Part shown: positions 35,301-46,492 of the stretch, in pieces
How positions within the stretch are numbered: position 1 is the first letter of the stretch
Layout of the letters: each line of letters begins with the position of its first letter
Origin: Lampris incognitus
Taxonomy: Eukaryota; Chordata; Actinopteri; Lampriformes; Lampridae
Assembly: GCF_029633865.1 (NCBI RefSeq)
Contig: NC_079219.1
Coordinates: forward strand, 58,518,350 to 58,582,349
Direction of reading: 5' to 3'
Length of the DNA: 64,000 nucleotides
Position numbers and translations under genes: made by a program
Notes under the pieces: model-generated
What the model saw: the letters and a program-made list of their open reading frames with translations, nothing else
Told to the model about the DNA's origin: nothing
Databases searched by the model: none

Positions 35301-38300
35301 CAGCACAGTAATTCATGGAATGATGCTTAACTGACTTAAAGACAACACCAAAAAGCACCAAAATATACCTGTCGCAAATGCCTCAAGGACTTGAACTTCG
35401 GACCAGGAAACCCCTCTAATTTCCCATCGTCACACAGGAAGTCCCTGTCCAGCTCACTCTCTGATTGGTGCTTCTGTTGTCTGGAACCGTCCCCGTCTGC
35501 CCCCTCCCAGCAGCTCATTTCCTCCTCTTGTTCTTTGGGGAAATAAAAGAAAAGTATAAAATCCATCCATCCATCCATCAGCTGAACTGCTTATCCTGCT
35601 CTCAGGGTTAAGGGGATGCTGGAGCCTATCCCAGCAGTCACTGGGCGGCAGGCAGGGAGACACCCTGGGCAGGCTGCCAGGCCATCACACAGGGCCAACA
35701 CACACACACACACCTAGGGACAATCTAGTACGGCTGATTCACCTGACCTACATGTCTTTGGACTGTGGGAGGAAACCGGAGCCCCCGGAGGAAACCCACA
35801 CAGACACGGGGAGAACATGCAAACTCCACACAGAGGACAACCCAGGACGACCCCCAAGGTTGGACTACCCCGGGGCTCAAACCCAGGACCTTCTTGCTGT
35901 GAGGCGACCGCGCTAACCACTGCACCACCGTGATGCCCAAGTGGGAAATCTGAGAGCAAAATTGAGAAAAAGTAGCTTAGGTAATTTTCTCGATCCCAGG
36001 ACCAGGATCAGCGTGAACTCTTGGTGCGTCCCTCTTCAGTGAGATGTTCAGCATATACAGGTAACGTCACGCATCTTCTGAAGGGAGCTGCGCTGACCCT
36101 GATAAATCGTTTCAAAAGCTAGTCGAACGGGGATGCGCATGCCTCCATCACCCCCCTTTACCTGCAAAAGGTGTGAATATTGTGAAATTAAGACGCTTGC
36201 CACGAAACATTTGGCTCAATTTTTTACTATCTCCCCCCGGGAATGTATTATTTAGCTCCTTCTTGTTATTGGACTAACATTAATCATGACTACTAAACAG
36301 ATCCCAAACTACTGTATGGTCAAACACAGTTTAAGTCGACAAGCTCAACTGCAGTCTAAGATGAGCCAAAAATAGTTTCGAAAGGTATCTGGTTTCAGGA
36401 GCATCAGTGTCCTCTCAAGACACAAAATCAGACGTAACCCTGTAATTCTGGATCCAGGTTGACCAGCTGGATTTGGTTGCAATGCCGCTGAAACGCAGCC
36501 TATGTGAGAAAATTGTCAGTGCTTTGCGGCTCGGTAATAAAAGAGAATTATCTGCTTTGGTTTTGGTGATCCGTAATGATGGAAATGTCATGCAGATAGC
36601 CGTGAAACGGGGCACAGGAATAACATGAGCGGACCAGCGGCAAAAGCTGCGGACTGTGTCGAGGGAGCGGGTGTATAAAAACTGAACCACTTTGGCGTAC
36701 TCAGAATGATTTAGGACGTCATGGTTTAAAACCATGTAAACATTTTCCAGAAAGGATATGAGATCATATATTGGGTTTTTTTTTAGCACAATGGTTAAAT
36801 TAATGACTTGGGTTTTCCCCCATAGTCCCTGTGAATCACTCTGTCAAGTTTAACACCTTAGACTCGAGAGACGGTTCTGGTTCAGTGTGCAAAACACATG
36901 ACATCTGATGACCTCATTCTATCTGGAGGGCAATACAGAAGGCAACAGATGTTAAACCTATGACCAAGCTAATCATGCCTTGTATTCTTTCTTTTTTTTT
37001 TAACCAAATAATGAAATTATTGGAAAGAAATCCATGTCTATATTGGGCAAGATAAACCTGCTCAACCAGGTACAGGGTTGAACAGCCAAATCTACAAATT
37101 TGTGATTTTTAACAGTTCATGACAGAGAAAGTCATCGTGTGACCTACGGAGGGACAGGTCTGTCAACTTTGCTGCTTAACTGGGGTCTACCTTCCTCACC
37201 TGTCTGTTTCTCTATCAGCACCAGTGTGTCCTCGGTGGGGGCGCCCTCCAGCAATTTCTCCGTCAGCCGACTACCGCAGGCCTTCAGCAGCCTGGAAAAC
37301 CGGAACGAGCAAACTTTACTACATCCATGAGGGGGATAATATCTGGGACTTATGAGAAGAGATAAGAGACTGTAAGCCGTGAAGTCAAGGGCAACTCACC
37401 AGCTGAAGGAAGAATGTAGGCTGGCCCAGAGGTTAGGGTGCTGTGTGAGGGAGGTTAATGACCTGGCAGCGTTTCCACTCCTCTGATGGGGGAAAACCGC
37501 CGGTGAGAACACACTATTCATCCTCACTGCCCTCTGGGGGCACACTCCCTGTTCACCGTCAAATACCTGTGGGAGAGGATAGATAGGAGCCAGGAGAGGT
37601 CATCTCGACATACACACCTGAAATCAACTATCAACGTGTATGTTTTAAAAACAGACCTTTGTAAGTTTATCTAAAGCTACAGTTCTGAAGACTGAGTCAC
37701 CAGTGCTGCTGTGTCAGCGCCTTCCCTGGCGCAGAATAAACAAAAGAAGTTTGAGTTGTTGATGTTGAAGTACACTGCTCAAAAAAATAAAGGGAACACC
37801 TAAAAACACAATATAGACCTCGATGAATGAAATATTTCAGCTGAAAATCTTTATCTATTAGACAGAGGAATGTGTTTAGAGCAAAATAACCTAAGAATGA
37901 TCAATGGAAATCAAAACCATTAGCCCATTAAGGTCTGGATTCAGAATCATACTCAAAATCAAAGTGGAAAATGAGAACATAGGCTGATCCAACTTCTGTG
38001 GAAATTCTTCAAGACGATTCAAAATGAGGCTCAGTAGTGTGTGTGGCCTCCACGTGCCTGTATGCACTCCCTACAACGTCTGGGCATGCTCCTGATGAGA
38101 CGACGGATGGTCTCCTGAGGGATCTCCTCCCAGACCTTGATCGGGGCATCGGTCAACTCCTGGACAGTCTGTGGTGCGACATCGCGTTGGCGGATGGTAC
38201 GAGACATGATGTCCCAGAGGTGCTCGATTGGATTCAGGTCTGGGGAACGTGCAGGCCGGTCCATAGCATCAATGCCCTCGACATACAGGAACTGCTGACA

Positions 38301-40547
38301 CACTCTGGCCACATGAGGACGAGCATCGTCATGCATGAGCAGGAACCCAGGGCCCACTGCACCAGCATATGGTCTGACAATGGGTCTGAGGATCTCATCC
38401 CGCTACCTAATGGCAGTCATGGTACCTCTGGCTAGCACGTAGAGGTCTGTGCGGCCCTCCAAGGATATGCCTCCCCAGACCATCACTGACCCACCGCCAA
38501 ACCGGTCATGCTGGAGGATGTTGCAGGCAGCAGAACGTTCTCCACAGCGTCTCCAGACTCTCTCACGTCTGTCACATGTGTTCAGTGTGAACCTGCTCTC
38601 ATCTGTGAAGAGCACAGGGCGCCAATGGCCAATCTGCCAACCAAGATGTTCTCTGGCAAAGGTCAATCGGGCTGCACGGTGTTGGGCTGTGAGCACAGGC
38701 CCCAATTGTGGACGTCGGGCCCTCATACCATCCTCATGCATTCTGTTTCTCACTGTTTGAGCAGAAACCTGCACATTAGTGGCCTGTTGAAGGTCGTTTT
38801 GTAGGGCTCCGGCAGTGCTCCTCCTGTTCCTCCTTGCACAAAGGACCAGATAGCGGTCCTGCTGCGGGGTTGTTGTCCTCCTGCGGCCCCCTCCACGTCT
38901 CCTGGTGTACTGGCCTGTCTCCTGGTACCTCCTCCATGCTCTGGACACTGTGCTGGGAGACACATCAAATCTTCTTGCCACAGCACGCACTGATGTGCCA
39001 TCCTGGATGGATGAGCTGCACTACCTGAGCAACTTCTGTAGGTTGCAGATACCGCCTCATGCCACCTCTAGTGGTGAGGGCACTAGCACAATGAAAAACC
39101 AACCAAAGATCGGCCAGAAAAGATGAGGACAGGCAAATGGTCTGTGGCCACCACCTGCAAATCCATTCCTTTTATAGGGGTTGTCTTGCAAATTGTCTAA
39201 TTTCCACCTGGTGGAAATTAGACAATTTACCAAAAGGTGAAATTGATTCACAAATCAGTGTTGCTTCCTAACTGGACAGGTTGATATCTCAAAAGTGTGA
39301 TTGACTTGGAGCTACATTGCATTGCTTATGTGTTCCCTTTATTTTTTTGAGCAGTGTATATGATGGTAAAGGTCTTCTTCAAGCCTACCTGGTGCATTTT
39401 TCCACTTTTGGCTGCTATGCTGAAGAGCTAAAATGCGACGCACTACATCATTTACCCCCGCAAAAGTCCAACTCAAGAACGGCCATTAAAACCGGCAACA
39501 GCAAAAGCGATCATTAATTAAGTTTTGTGGAGAAGCTATTGTCTTAAATACACCGGTGACAGAGTACTGAAAAGGTCATTGGGTTACGTGTAATTCTTCA
39601 GGACTGTAGCCTCTTGGGGAAACGTGACCAAAAGCATGTCAGTGTCTTGTGTGTGTCTCCAACCTTGAGTGCTGTGGACTGCAGGCTCTGTATCGTCAGT
39701 CTAAGGTGACGCAGCAGAAAGGGCCACGAGTTGATGAGGTAGATCCTGTCCATGGCCACCATGACAATGCTGTACCAGCGTTGGAAGCCCCTCGCCAAGC
39801 TGTCCTTGATAAAAAAGGTGTGCGAGAACACAAACCCGTGTTGCTCGTCCCCAAAGAAGATAGGGCCTTCTCGGCCAGGGCACACCTGAAGTGAAAGAGC
39901 AAGGGACAGAGAAATGGGGGGAGCATAGGGAAGACAAAAGGGAGAGGGATGATGGGTAAGTTCATGTAGTGCACGACCAGTTGTGCTGGTCTGGAGGCTG
40001 TGCGACACACACACACAGACGCACGTGGTGGTTTACCTCACAGCTGAGGCTGCGTACGCAGGCCTGGCGCACAACACTGAAGAGCTGGGGCTGTCGAGGA
40101 TGCTGGTGGCTCAGGAAGCGGATGCCCGTCTCGTCATCAACGCTGACAAAGCCCGGGTGAGACGCAGGCAGAGACCGACATCCCTGCGGTCCAAGAAAGG
40201 GACACAGTGCAGGCCAAGGGGACACGTTAGAAGAGATGACCGGATGAAAAAGACAATGAGGGACGGCGGTGCATGATGGGACACGAGGTTAAAGTGAAGC
40301 ATAGAAGGCTTGGCTGTCAACAGTCGTCACCCTTTACCTCACACATGTCTCCTCTTTGCGACGCTGAGCTGTTGGCCCTCATGGTGAGTCCCTCCCCCTC
40401 CCTGTCTCCATCCCGGTCCCGGTCTCCGGGCACCGGGGCGCCCGCCTGGGGTGGAGAAGGGGATGGAGGATGAAGCGCCTCCGTGCAGAACAAGGTTCGT
40501 GGGCCATGGAGTTCGCAGAAGTGACACAGAGCGACCAGGGCGTTCAT
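30885..40547 (-). CDS. flcn: Folliculin
   Basis: Eleven coding exons on the minus strand: 40547-40338, 40183-40037, 39885-39664, 37566-37400, 37291-37200, 35532-35369, 32734-32621, 32064-31941, 31785-31657, 31470-31368 and 31092-30885. All phases join, giving 559 aa (human 579). Folliculin, with FNIP1/2, is the GTPase-activating protein for RagC/D at the lysosome, controlling mTORC1 and TFEB/TFE3; loss causes Birt-Hogg-Dube syndrome. The N-terminal longin domain opens [20 protein letters not shown]. Its catalytic arginine (human Arg164, in [11 protein letters not shown]) is conserved as Arg151. The C-terminal DENN domain ends [16 protein letters not shown] ... [18 protein letters not shown]. 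The loop between residues 25 and 65 differs from mammals and lacks the HSP phosphosite context. The exon 3 donor (AAG|GTTGGA) is weak but its phase and position match. The ATG is the first base triplet of its exon, so the 5' UTR lies in an upstream exon. Confidence 0.97.
32110..32440. repeat. flcn: (TA)n with ~50-bp tandem spacer in flcn intron 7
   Basis: Four copies of a spacer of about 50 bp (TATAAACTGTACTTTGAGGC ... GCAAATTGTTCAA) are separated by (TA)n tracts of 15 to 45 bp. The design is the same as the CA array at 3825-4655: constant spacer, variable dinucleotide. Confidence 0.95.
32786..33372. repeat. flcn: 15-bp minisatellite in flcn intron 6
   Basis: About 39 copies of a 15-bp unit, CATAGAGACACATAG with ATC/ACATC and ATAC variants. 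Because 15 is a multiple of three, all frames stay open and read as [12 protein letters not shown]-like repeats on the minus strand; these are not genes. Confidence 0.95.
33505..33960 (-). mobile_element. SINE family A copy in flcn intron 6
   Basis: Reverse-oriented copy with B box near 33892-33902 and a poly-A tail (AAAAAA run 33477-33494 on the plus strand next to its 3' end). Confidence 0.8.
33961..34486. other. flcn intron 6 spacer
   Basis: I see no repeat family or gene in this stretch. Confidence 0.5.
34495..35027. mobile_element. MITE with 23-bp inverted repeats and 8-bp target duplication
   Basis: The left end GGTAACACTTTAGTATGGGG and the right end pair over 23 bp with one mismatch. 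CTAATTTT flanks both sides (34487-34494 and 35028-35035). The 8-bp duplication points to the hAT superfamily. A stretch of about 68 bp next to the right end is duplicated in tandem (about 34860-34995). No coding capacity. Confidence 0.85.
35560..35935 (-). mobile_element. SINE family B copy in flcn intron 5
   Basis: Full-length minus-strand copy with (CATC)n at its 3' end (35562-35579) and the tRNA-like head near 35875-35930. It begins 28 bp from flcn exon 6. Confidence 0.85.
35936..37135. other. flcn intron 5 spacer
   Basis: No recognisable element. The minus-strand open frame at 36789-36415 has no family resemblance. Confidence 0.5.
37773..39356 (-). mobile_element. Tc1-like DNA transposon, nearly complete
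   Basis: A 1,584-bp element flanked by TA (37771-37772, 39357-39358). Its ends are inverted repeats, CACTGCTCAAAAAAATAAAG and its reverse complement. It lies in flcn intron 3, with its transposase gene on the same strand as flcn. A palindrome of about 32 bp (GTCTAATTTCCACCTGGTGG ...) lies near 39196-39230. Confidence 0.92.
38031..39060 (-). pseudogene. Tc1-like transposase with one frameshift and one nonsense codon
   Basis: The reading frame would give about 342 aa. The N-terminal helix-turn-helix region includes [20 protein letters not shown] and a GRRR basic patch. The DDE catalytic triad is visible: FTDESRF, then MHDDARPH, then [13 protein letters not shown] frameshift near 39005-39012 separates the initiating [12 protein letters not shown] segment from the rest. 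An in-frame TAG at about 38403-38405 lies between the first and second catalytic Asp blocks. With only two lesions the copy is young, but it cannot encode an active enzyme. Confidence 0.9.
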
Positions 40548-40737
40548 CTGCGGGGGGGAGGGGGGGAGAGAGAGAGTGAGAGAGCGACAAGTGACGGCGA
40601 CGCTTCAGGTCAGCGGCGGCTGAGCGCCACCGGGGTTACGCAACGCTCGTCTTGCAAGACGCCGCCGTCGGGACGCTGCGGCGCGGCTCCGAGTTGAGAC
40701 ACGCACGGTAGTCCGGGTTTTAGCGGACACCCCTTAC

Positions 40738-41090
40738 CTCTAAGCACAGCACCCGATTCACCAGACCGCCGACCGCTTCACAGAGGGACCTTCATTGGCC
40801 CACGCGTCCCGACGCCTTGAAGGAAAAGCGGCGGCTGGTCAGAACGCGCACCACCGACAGACTCCGAACTCTTAACGAGCCGCCCTTTCACAACCCCATG
40901 GTCGACTTTTTTTTTGGGGGGGGGGGGGTTTCGAGCCCTCGGACCTGCAGCGTTCCTCTCTGCAGCTCTCGCTGGCTCGGTTTGGCAACAACGCGTCACG
41001 TGACGGGAAGTCACGCGCTGACGCGGCGTCACGGCGCGTCTCGCCTTTTCTCTCGCCGTCCGTCTCTTTATCTTTGTCTCAACCCCGAAC
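40738..41090 (-). other. flcn: flcn 5' untranslated exon (3' boundary defined)
   Basis: A donor TTAGAG|GTAAGGGG at 40738/40737 lies upstream of the coding exon, which itself begins at an acceptor (CCCGCAG) directly before ATG. A first noncoding exon must therefore exist; its 5' end is estimated. Confidence 0.6.
40995..41004. promoter_or_regulatory. flcn: Perfect CLEAR-type palindrome (TFEB/TFE3 site) in the flcn promoter
   Basis: GTCACGTGAC matches the CLEAR consensus bound by TFEB, TFE3 and MITF. It sits in the first noncoding exon or core promoter of flcn, a gene known to regulate and be regulated by these factors, which would form a feedback loop. Binding is inferred. Confidence 0.6.
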
Positions 41091-41297
41091 CCCGAACCAC
41101 AACGTAGGAGTAACCTGACTACAAATTGAAGTAAAAGAAAAATGTTTTTTTGACCGAATCTGATGTACGACGTTTAACAAAGTTTCTATTTTTTTGCGTT
41201 CACCGGAATAAAACTACATTACCCACAAACCCCTGCAAGAGACAGACACCGGTCAAAGTGCGCGGCCGTGTTTGTCCCCCGCGGCGGCTCTGACAGG
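41005..41297. promoter_or_regulatory. Bidirectional promoter, flcn (-) and leng9 (+)
   Basis: The two first exons diverge from this region. An ACTACATTACCCACAA stretch (about 41213-41228) resembles the ZNF143/THAP11 ACTACAnnTCCCA site. TGACAG|GTACGG at 41297/41298 is a plausible donor for a noncoding first exon of leng9; the acceptor TCTGTAGTTACAG at 41682-41694 would receive it. Confidence 0.5.
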
Positions 41298-41494
41298 TAC
41301 GGCTCGTCAAGAATCCCGAACGTTGACCCGGCTGAGGTGTTTATGGGTTTAATCTTTGTCAGCTACATATTGGCTTACCATCTATCGACCACGTTGACTC
41401 GGAGCAGCGTAGTGGCAAAGCTTTTTTACTCGTTTGGCGCCGAGATTTCACGGCAACACGTCCGACACGAAGATCAACTCGGTGGAATGGCACT

Positions 41495-41634
41495 GCGTCC
41501 CTGGGGGAACAACAACACGTTCCCCAGGGACGCCTGGGAAACGACACCTCTGTGGTGTTGTTCCCCAGGGACGCCTGGGGTCGTTCCCCAGGGAACACAG
41601 CGTCCCTGGGGAAGGTGTTGTTCCCCAGGGACGC
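41495..41634. repeat. Cluster of inverted and direct GTTCCCCAGGGACGC motifs
   Basis: Six copies in 140 bp: 41495-41510 (-), 41519-41533 (+), 41560-41574 (+), 41583-41594 (+, partial), 41600-41613 (-) and 41620-41634 (+). The core TCCCCAGGGA is itself near-palindromic. They lie just upstream of the leng9 coding exon acceptor. Confidence 0.85.
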
Positions 41635-41701
41635 AGTGTATCGCAAATAACCTCTTATTCTTATGCTGACCCTGTAATGTGTCTGTAGTTACAGGTTGGG
41701 A

Positions 41702-44700
41702 ATGGCTTCGGGTCAGTCAACAGTGTCTTCAGCGGCGCCTGCTTGTCCGACAGACACAGCCGGTCCGGATTCAGAGGTTGAACCGGGACACGGCGAAGAA
41801 ACCGCGGGCACCACAGAAGGTAAATCACATCCCGTCCTGTGCGGGAATCGCACCCTCGCGTCTGTCCGCGGACGCTTCCGCAAAGAGAAGCCCACATTCC
41901 AGGGAACGCGAGTGAAAGACCGCGTCTCGGCACCTTGACGTCAGGCAGTACAATGGTGGGGGTGTTTCTATTTTCAGCCTCCCAAGTGCAACGCACAATT
42001 TGTGACGAGGGGGTTTTCCCACAGGGGTCCCCTTAACTTGAACCCCATTAGTGTCTGTCAGCCTGTGTCTCAATACTTGAAGTTCTCATCAGCCCCGTCC
42101 CTCCAAAGGAGTCTGCAGTCTGTGACTGTTCCACTACTCATTCCTCTGCGCGTGGGTTCAGAGAGACAGTTTGCCACTAGGCTTAAACTTGGTTTTGTCA
42201 CTTTTGCCCAGCAGGATCGATTCCTGTCTGAGATCCTACATCTCTGTTACCGGCGAAGAGACTGCTAAGGGATCGGTCATCTCAGATCCACTACTCATTC
42301 CTCTGTGCGTGGGTTCAGAGAGACAGTTTGCCACTAGGCTTAAACTTGGTTTTGTCACTTTTGCCCAGCAGGATCGATTCCTGTCTGAGATCCTACATCT
42401 CTGTTACTAGTGAAGAGACTGCTAAGGGATCGGTCATCTCAGATCCACTACTCATTCCTCTGCACGTGGGTTCAGAGAGACAGTTTGCCACTAGGCTTAA
42501 ACTTGGTTTTGTCACTTTTGTCCAGCAGGATCGATTCCTGTTTGAGATCCTACATCTCTGTTACCAGCGAAGAGACTGCTAAGGGATCGGTCATCTCAGA
42601 TCCACTACTCATTCCTCTGCGCGTGGGTTCAGAGAGACAGTTTGCCATTAGGCTTAAACTTGGTTTTGTCACTTTTGCCCAGCAGGATCGATTCCTGTCA
42701 GATCCTACATCTCTGTCACCAGCGAAGAGACTGCTAAGGGATCAGTCATCTCAGATCCACTACTCATTCCTCTGCGCGTGGGTTCAGAGAGACAGTTTGC
42801 CACTAGGCTTAAACTTGGTTTTGTCACTTTTGCCCAGCAGGATCGATTCCTGTCTGAGATCCTACATCTCTGTTACCAGCAAAGAGACTGCTAAGGGATC
42901 GGTCATCTCAGATCCACTATTCATTCCTCTGTGCGTGGGTTCAGAGAGACAGTTTGCCACTAGGCTTAAACTTGGTTTTGTCACTTTTGCCCAGCAGGAT
43001 CGATTCCTGTCTGAGATCCTACATCTCTGTTACCAGCGAAGAGACTGCTAAGGGATCGGTCATCTCAGATCCACTACTCATTCCTCTGTGCGTGGGTTCA
43101 GAGAGACAGTTTGCCACTAGGCTTAAACTTGGTTTTGTCACTTTTGCCCAGCAGGATCGATTCCTGTCTGAGATCCTACATCTCTGTTACCGGCGAAGAG
43201 ACTGCTAAGGGATCGGTCATCTCAGATCCACTACTCATTCCTCTGTGCGTGGGTTCAGAGAGACAGTTTGCCACTAGGCTTAAACTTGGTTTTGTCACTT
43301 TTGCCCAGCAGGATCGATTCCTGTCTGAGATCCTACATCTCTGTTACTAGTGAAGAGACTGCTAAGGGATCAGTCATCTCAGATCCACTACTCATTCCTC
43401 TGCACGTGGGTTCAGAGAGACAGTTTGCCACTAGGCTTAAACTTGGTTTTGTCACTTTTGTCCAGCAGGATCGATTCCTGTTTGAGATCCTACATCTCTG
43501 TTACCAGCGAAGAGACTGCTAAGGGATCGGTCATCTCAGATCCACTACTCATTCCTCTGCGCGTGGGTTCAGAGAGACAGTTTGCCATTAGGCTTAAACT
43601 TGGTTTTGTCACTTTTGCCCAGCAGGATCGATTCCTGTCAGATCCTACATCTCTGTCACCAGCGAAGAGACTGCTAAGGGATCAGTCATCTCAGATCCAC
43701 TACTCATTCCTCTGCGCGTGGGTTCAGAGAGACAGTTTGCCACTAGGCTTAAACTTGGTTTTGTCACTTTTGCCCAGCAGGATCGATTCCTGTCTGAGAT
43801 CCTACATCTCTGTTACCAGCAAAGAGACTGCTAAGGGATCGGTCATCTCAGATCCACTACTCATTCCTCTGTGCGTGGGTTCAGAGAGACAGTTTGCCAC
43901 TAGGCTTAAACTTGGTTTTGTCACTTTTGCCCAGCAGGATCGATTCCTGTCAGATCCTACATCTCTGTCACCAGCGAAGAGACTGCTAAGGGATCGGTCA
44001 TCTCAGATCCACTACTCATTCCTCTGTGCGTTGGTTCAGAGAGACAGTTTGCCACTAGGCTTAAACTTGGTTTTGTCACTTTTGCCCAGCAGGATCGATT
44101 CCTGTCTGAGATCCTACATCTCTGTTACCAGCGAAGAGACTGCTAAGGGATCGGTCATCTCAGATCCTCACGTATCTTTGTGCTGGCTTATACTCTGGGC
44201 TTTTACTACCAGCCGGGGCAATCTTGGTAGGCAGAGAAGCACTGATGACTTCCAATGAAAAGATTATGACTACGAGTCATTTCTAGTTACCGTTTATAAG
44301 ATAGAGTTACAAGACGTGGCGGGATGCAGTTATCCATTCTGGAGCAGCTGTGTCCATGAGATGTCACTGCCAGTTATATGAATAACACATTGTAAATGCA
44401 TTTCAGAGTCGAGTTAGTGAATGAACAGCTCTATTGGTGCCCCTTGGGGAAAGTATATTCATGATTTGGGGCGTGCAGGTGGCGTAGCAGTCTATTCCGT
44501 TGCCTACCAACATGGGGATTGCCAGTTCGAATCCCTGCGTTACCTCCGGCTTGGTCAGGCATCCCTACAGACACAGTTGGCTGTGTCTGTGGGTGGGAAG
44601 CCGGATGTGGGTATGTGTCCTGGTCACTGCACTAGGACCTTGACACGATCACTGGCCAGAGGATCAGAAGCCAACAGGTGACATTTCCCTGTCGGCCTGC

Positions 44701-46407
44701 AGTCAGCCAGTATGAGTGGCACCTGCGTACTGGTTGGCCTGTGATTACGTAGGTGCACCTGTGCTGGGGACTATTTGACTGGGTGCTTTGCAGACATTCC
44801 GGGTCGAGTCTTGGGAAAGGCCTCACGTTAGTCTGCAGAAGCGCTTGGACCCCGAACCCTCATCTGCCTCCTCTGTGTGAGAGAGTGTCTCGTCTGCCTC
44901 CTCTGTGTGAGAGTGTTTGCTTAGTGTAGTGTTTACGTTCATTCAAGATTGCGTTATTGCCTGCCCTGTTTGGCAGTGGTCTTTTATTTGGTTATTTTGT
45001 GTTGTTCTGAAGTCCATTAAAAAAACTTGTTACTTTACAAACTGCCTCTTCTCTGCAATTGGGTCCAAACACACTGCGTTACACACCTCCTCTGGTCGGT
45101 CGGGGTGCCTGTTCAAGGAGGAACAGAGAACTGGGGGGAATAGCGTGATCCTCCCACGCGCTACGTCCCCCTGGTGAAACGCCTCACTGTCAGGTGAAAA
45201 GAAGCGGCTGGTGACTCCACATGTATCGAAGAAGACGTGGTAGTCTGTACCCCTCCCCGGATTGGCAGAGGGGGTGGAGCAGTGACAGGGACGGCTCAGA
45301 AGAGTGGATAATTGGCCAGGTACAATTGGGGCGAAAAAGCGGGGGGAAAAATCCAAAAAGAAAAGTATATTCATGATTTGAATTTCAGCGGTAGCTCTCA
45401 GCACTCAAGTTATCTGCTAAAGGTTGTAGTTAGACATTATCCTTTTTCTATTTTTGGGCCGAGTACATTTTCATATCCCATAGCCTCTCGCTCTTGATGC
45501 GAGGACACACAGTTGGAGAGACAGTCCGTCAACTAGATGATGCAGGTTCAAGCATCACTTGGGCATGTGCCCTCGAGCAGGGCATTAAATTCCTACCAGA
45601 CTCTTGGGGCCTATTCTGTTTGAAGAATTTCCTTACAGGGACCAATAACTTATCTCATAGTAAGAATGCTTAACACTACAACTCATAATACTGATGCCAG
45701 AAATTAACATTCTTCACCCATGTTTAAAAAATTAATGTCACAAAGTGCTCCACAAACAAGAAAGAAAAATCAACTGAAAAAAACAAGTAAAAATAAATTA
45801 TTTTAAAGGTATTGCTCTTAAGACAAGACTGTGGTGTGTTGATGATACGTTACCCATGTCTAGGCAATAGCTTATGGAAAACTATTTTAGATAATCTTAA
45901 ATATGCTATACAGGAGGTTCCCGGATTACAAATGAGTTGTGTTTTTGAGTCTGTTCATAAGTCGAATGTGTATGTAAGTCGGAAACAGTTCATATCTAGC
46001 ATCAATCGGGGCTGTCAATATTGGCCAAAAATGACATTCGATTATTCCTTCTAAAAAAAAACATAGGTTTGAACCCATTTGAATATATTTTTGTGCATTA
46101 TGTACATAAGAGGGCGAACCAATACAACGAGAGACATAACTACTTGTATAGGTATATTTATTTCAACCCAAACATGTCTTTTAGAACATCTACATACCTC
46201 CACCTTACCTCACTAACCTCACCTATCCCGGAACCTCTCGAGAGGTCGTTGGGGCACCGCTGTTGAATCCGCAACCAGTCCTCACCGTCTCTGTCCGTCC
46301 TCAACTGCCCTCTGTAAACTGTCAAAGTCAGTCATCTGCATACCTACACATTACAAAATAAACAAAATAATGTCCTATACCTTAAAACTTAATTTAAAGA
46401 CCATAGA

Positions 46408-46492
<85 letters not shown>

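Noticed and set aside
38449-38804. Plus-strand open frames across the Tc1-like element
   Set aside because: They are antisense shadows of the transposase, whose DDE motifs are on the minus strand.
42410-44258. Plus-strand open frames of 213 and 302 codons
   Set aside because: They only follow the 157-bp satellite unit, change frame when a unit loses 3 bp or varies, and have no gene context.
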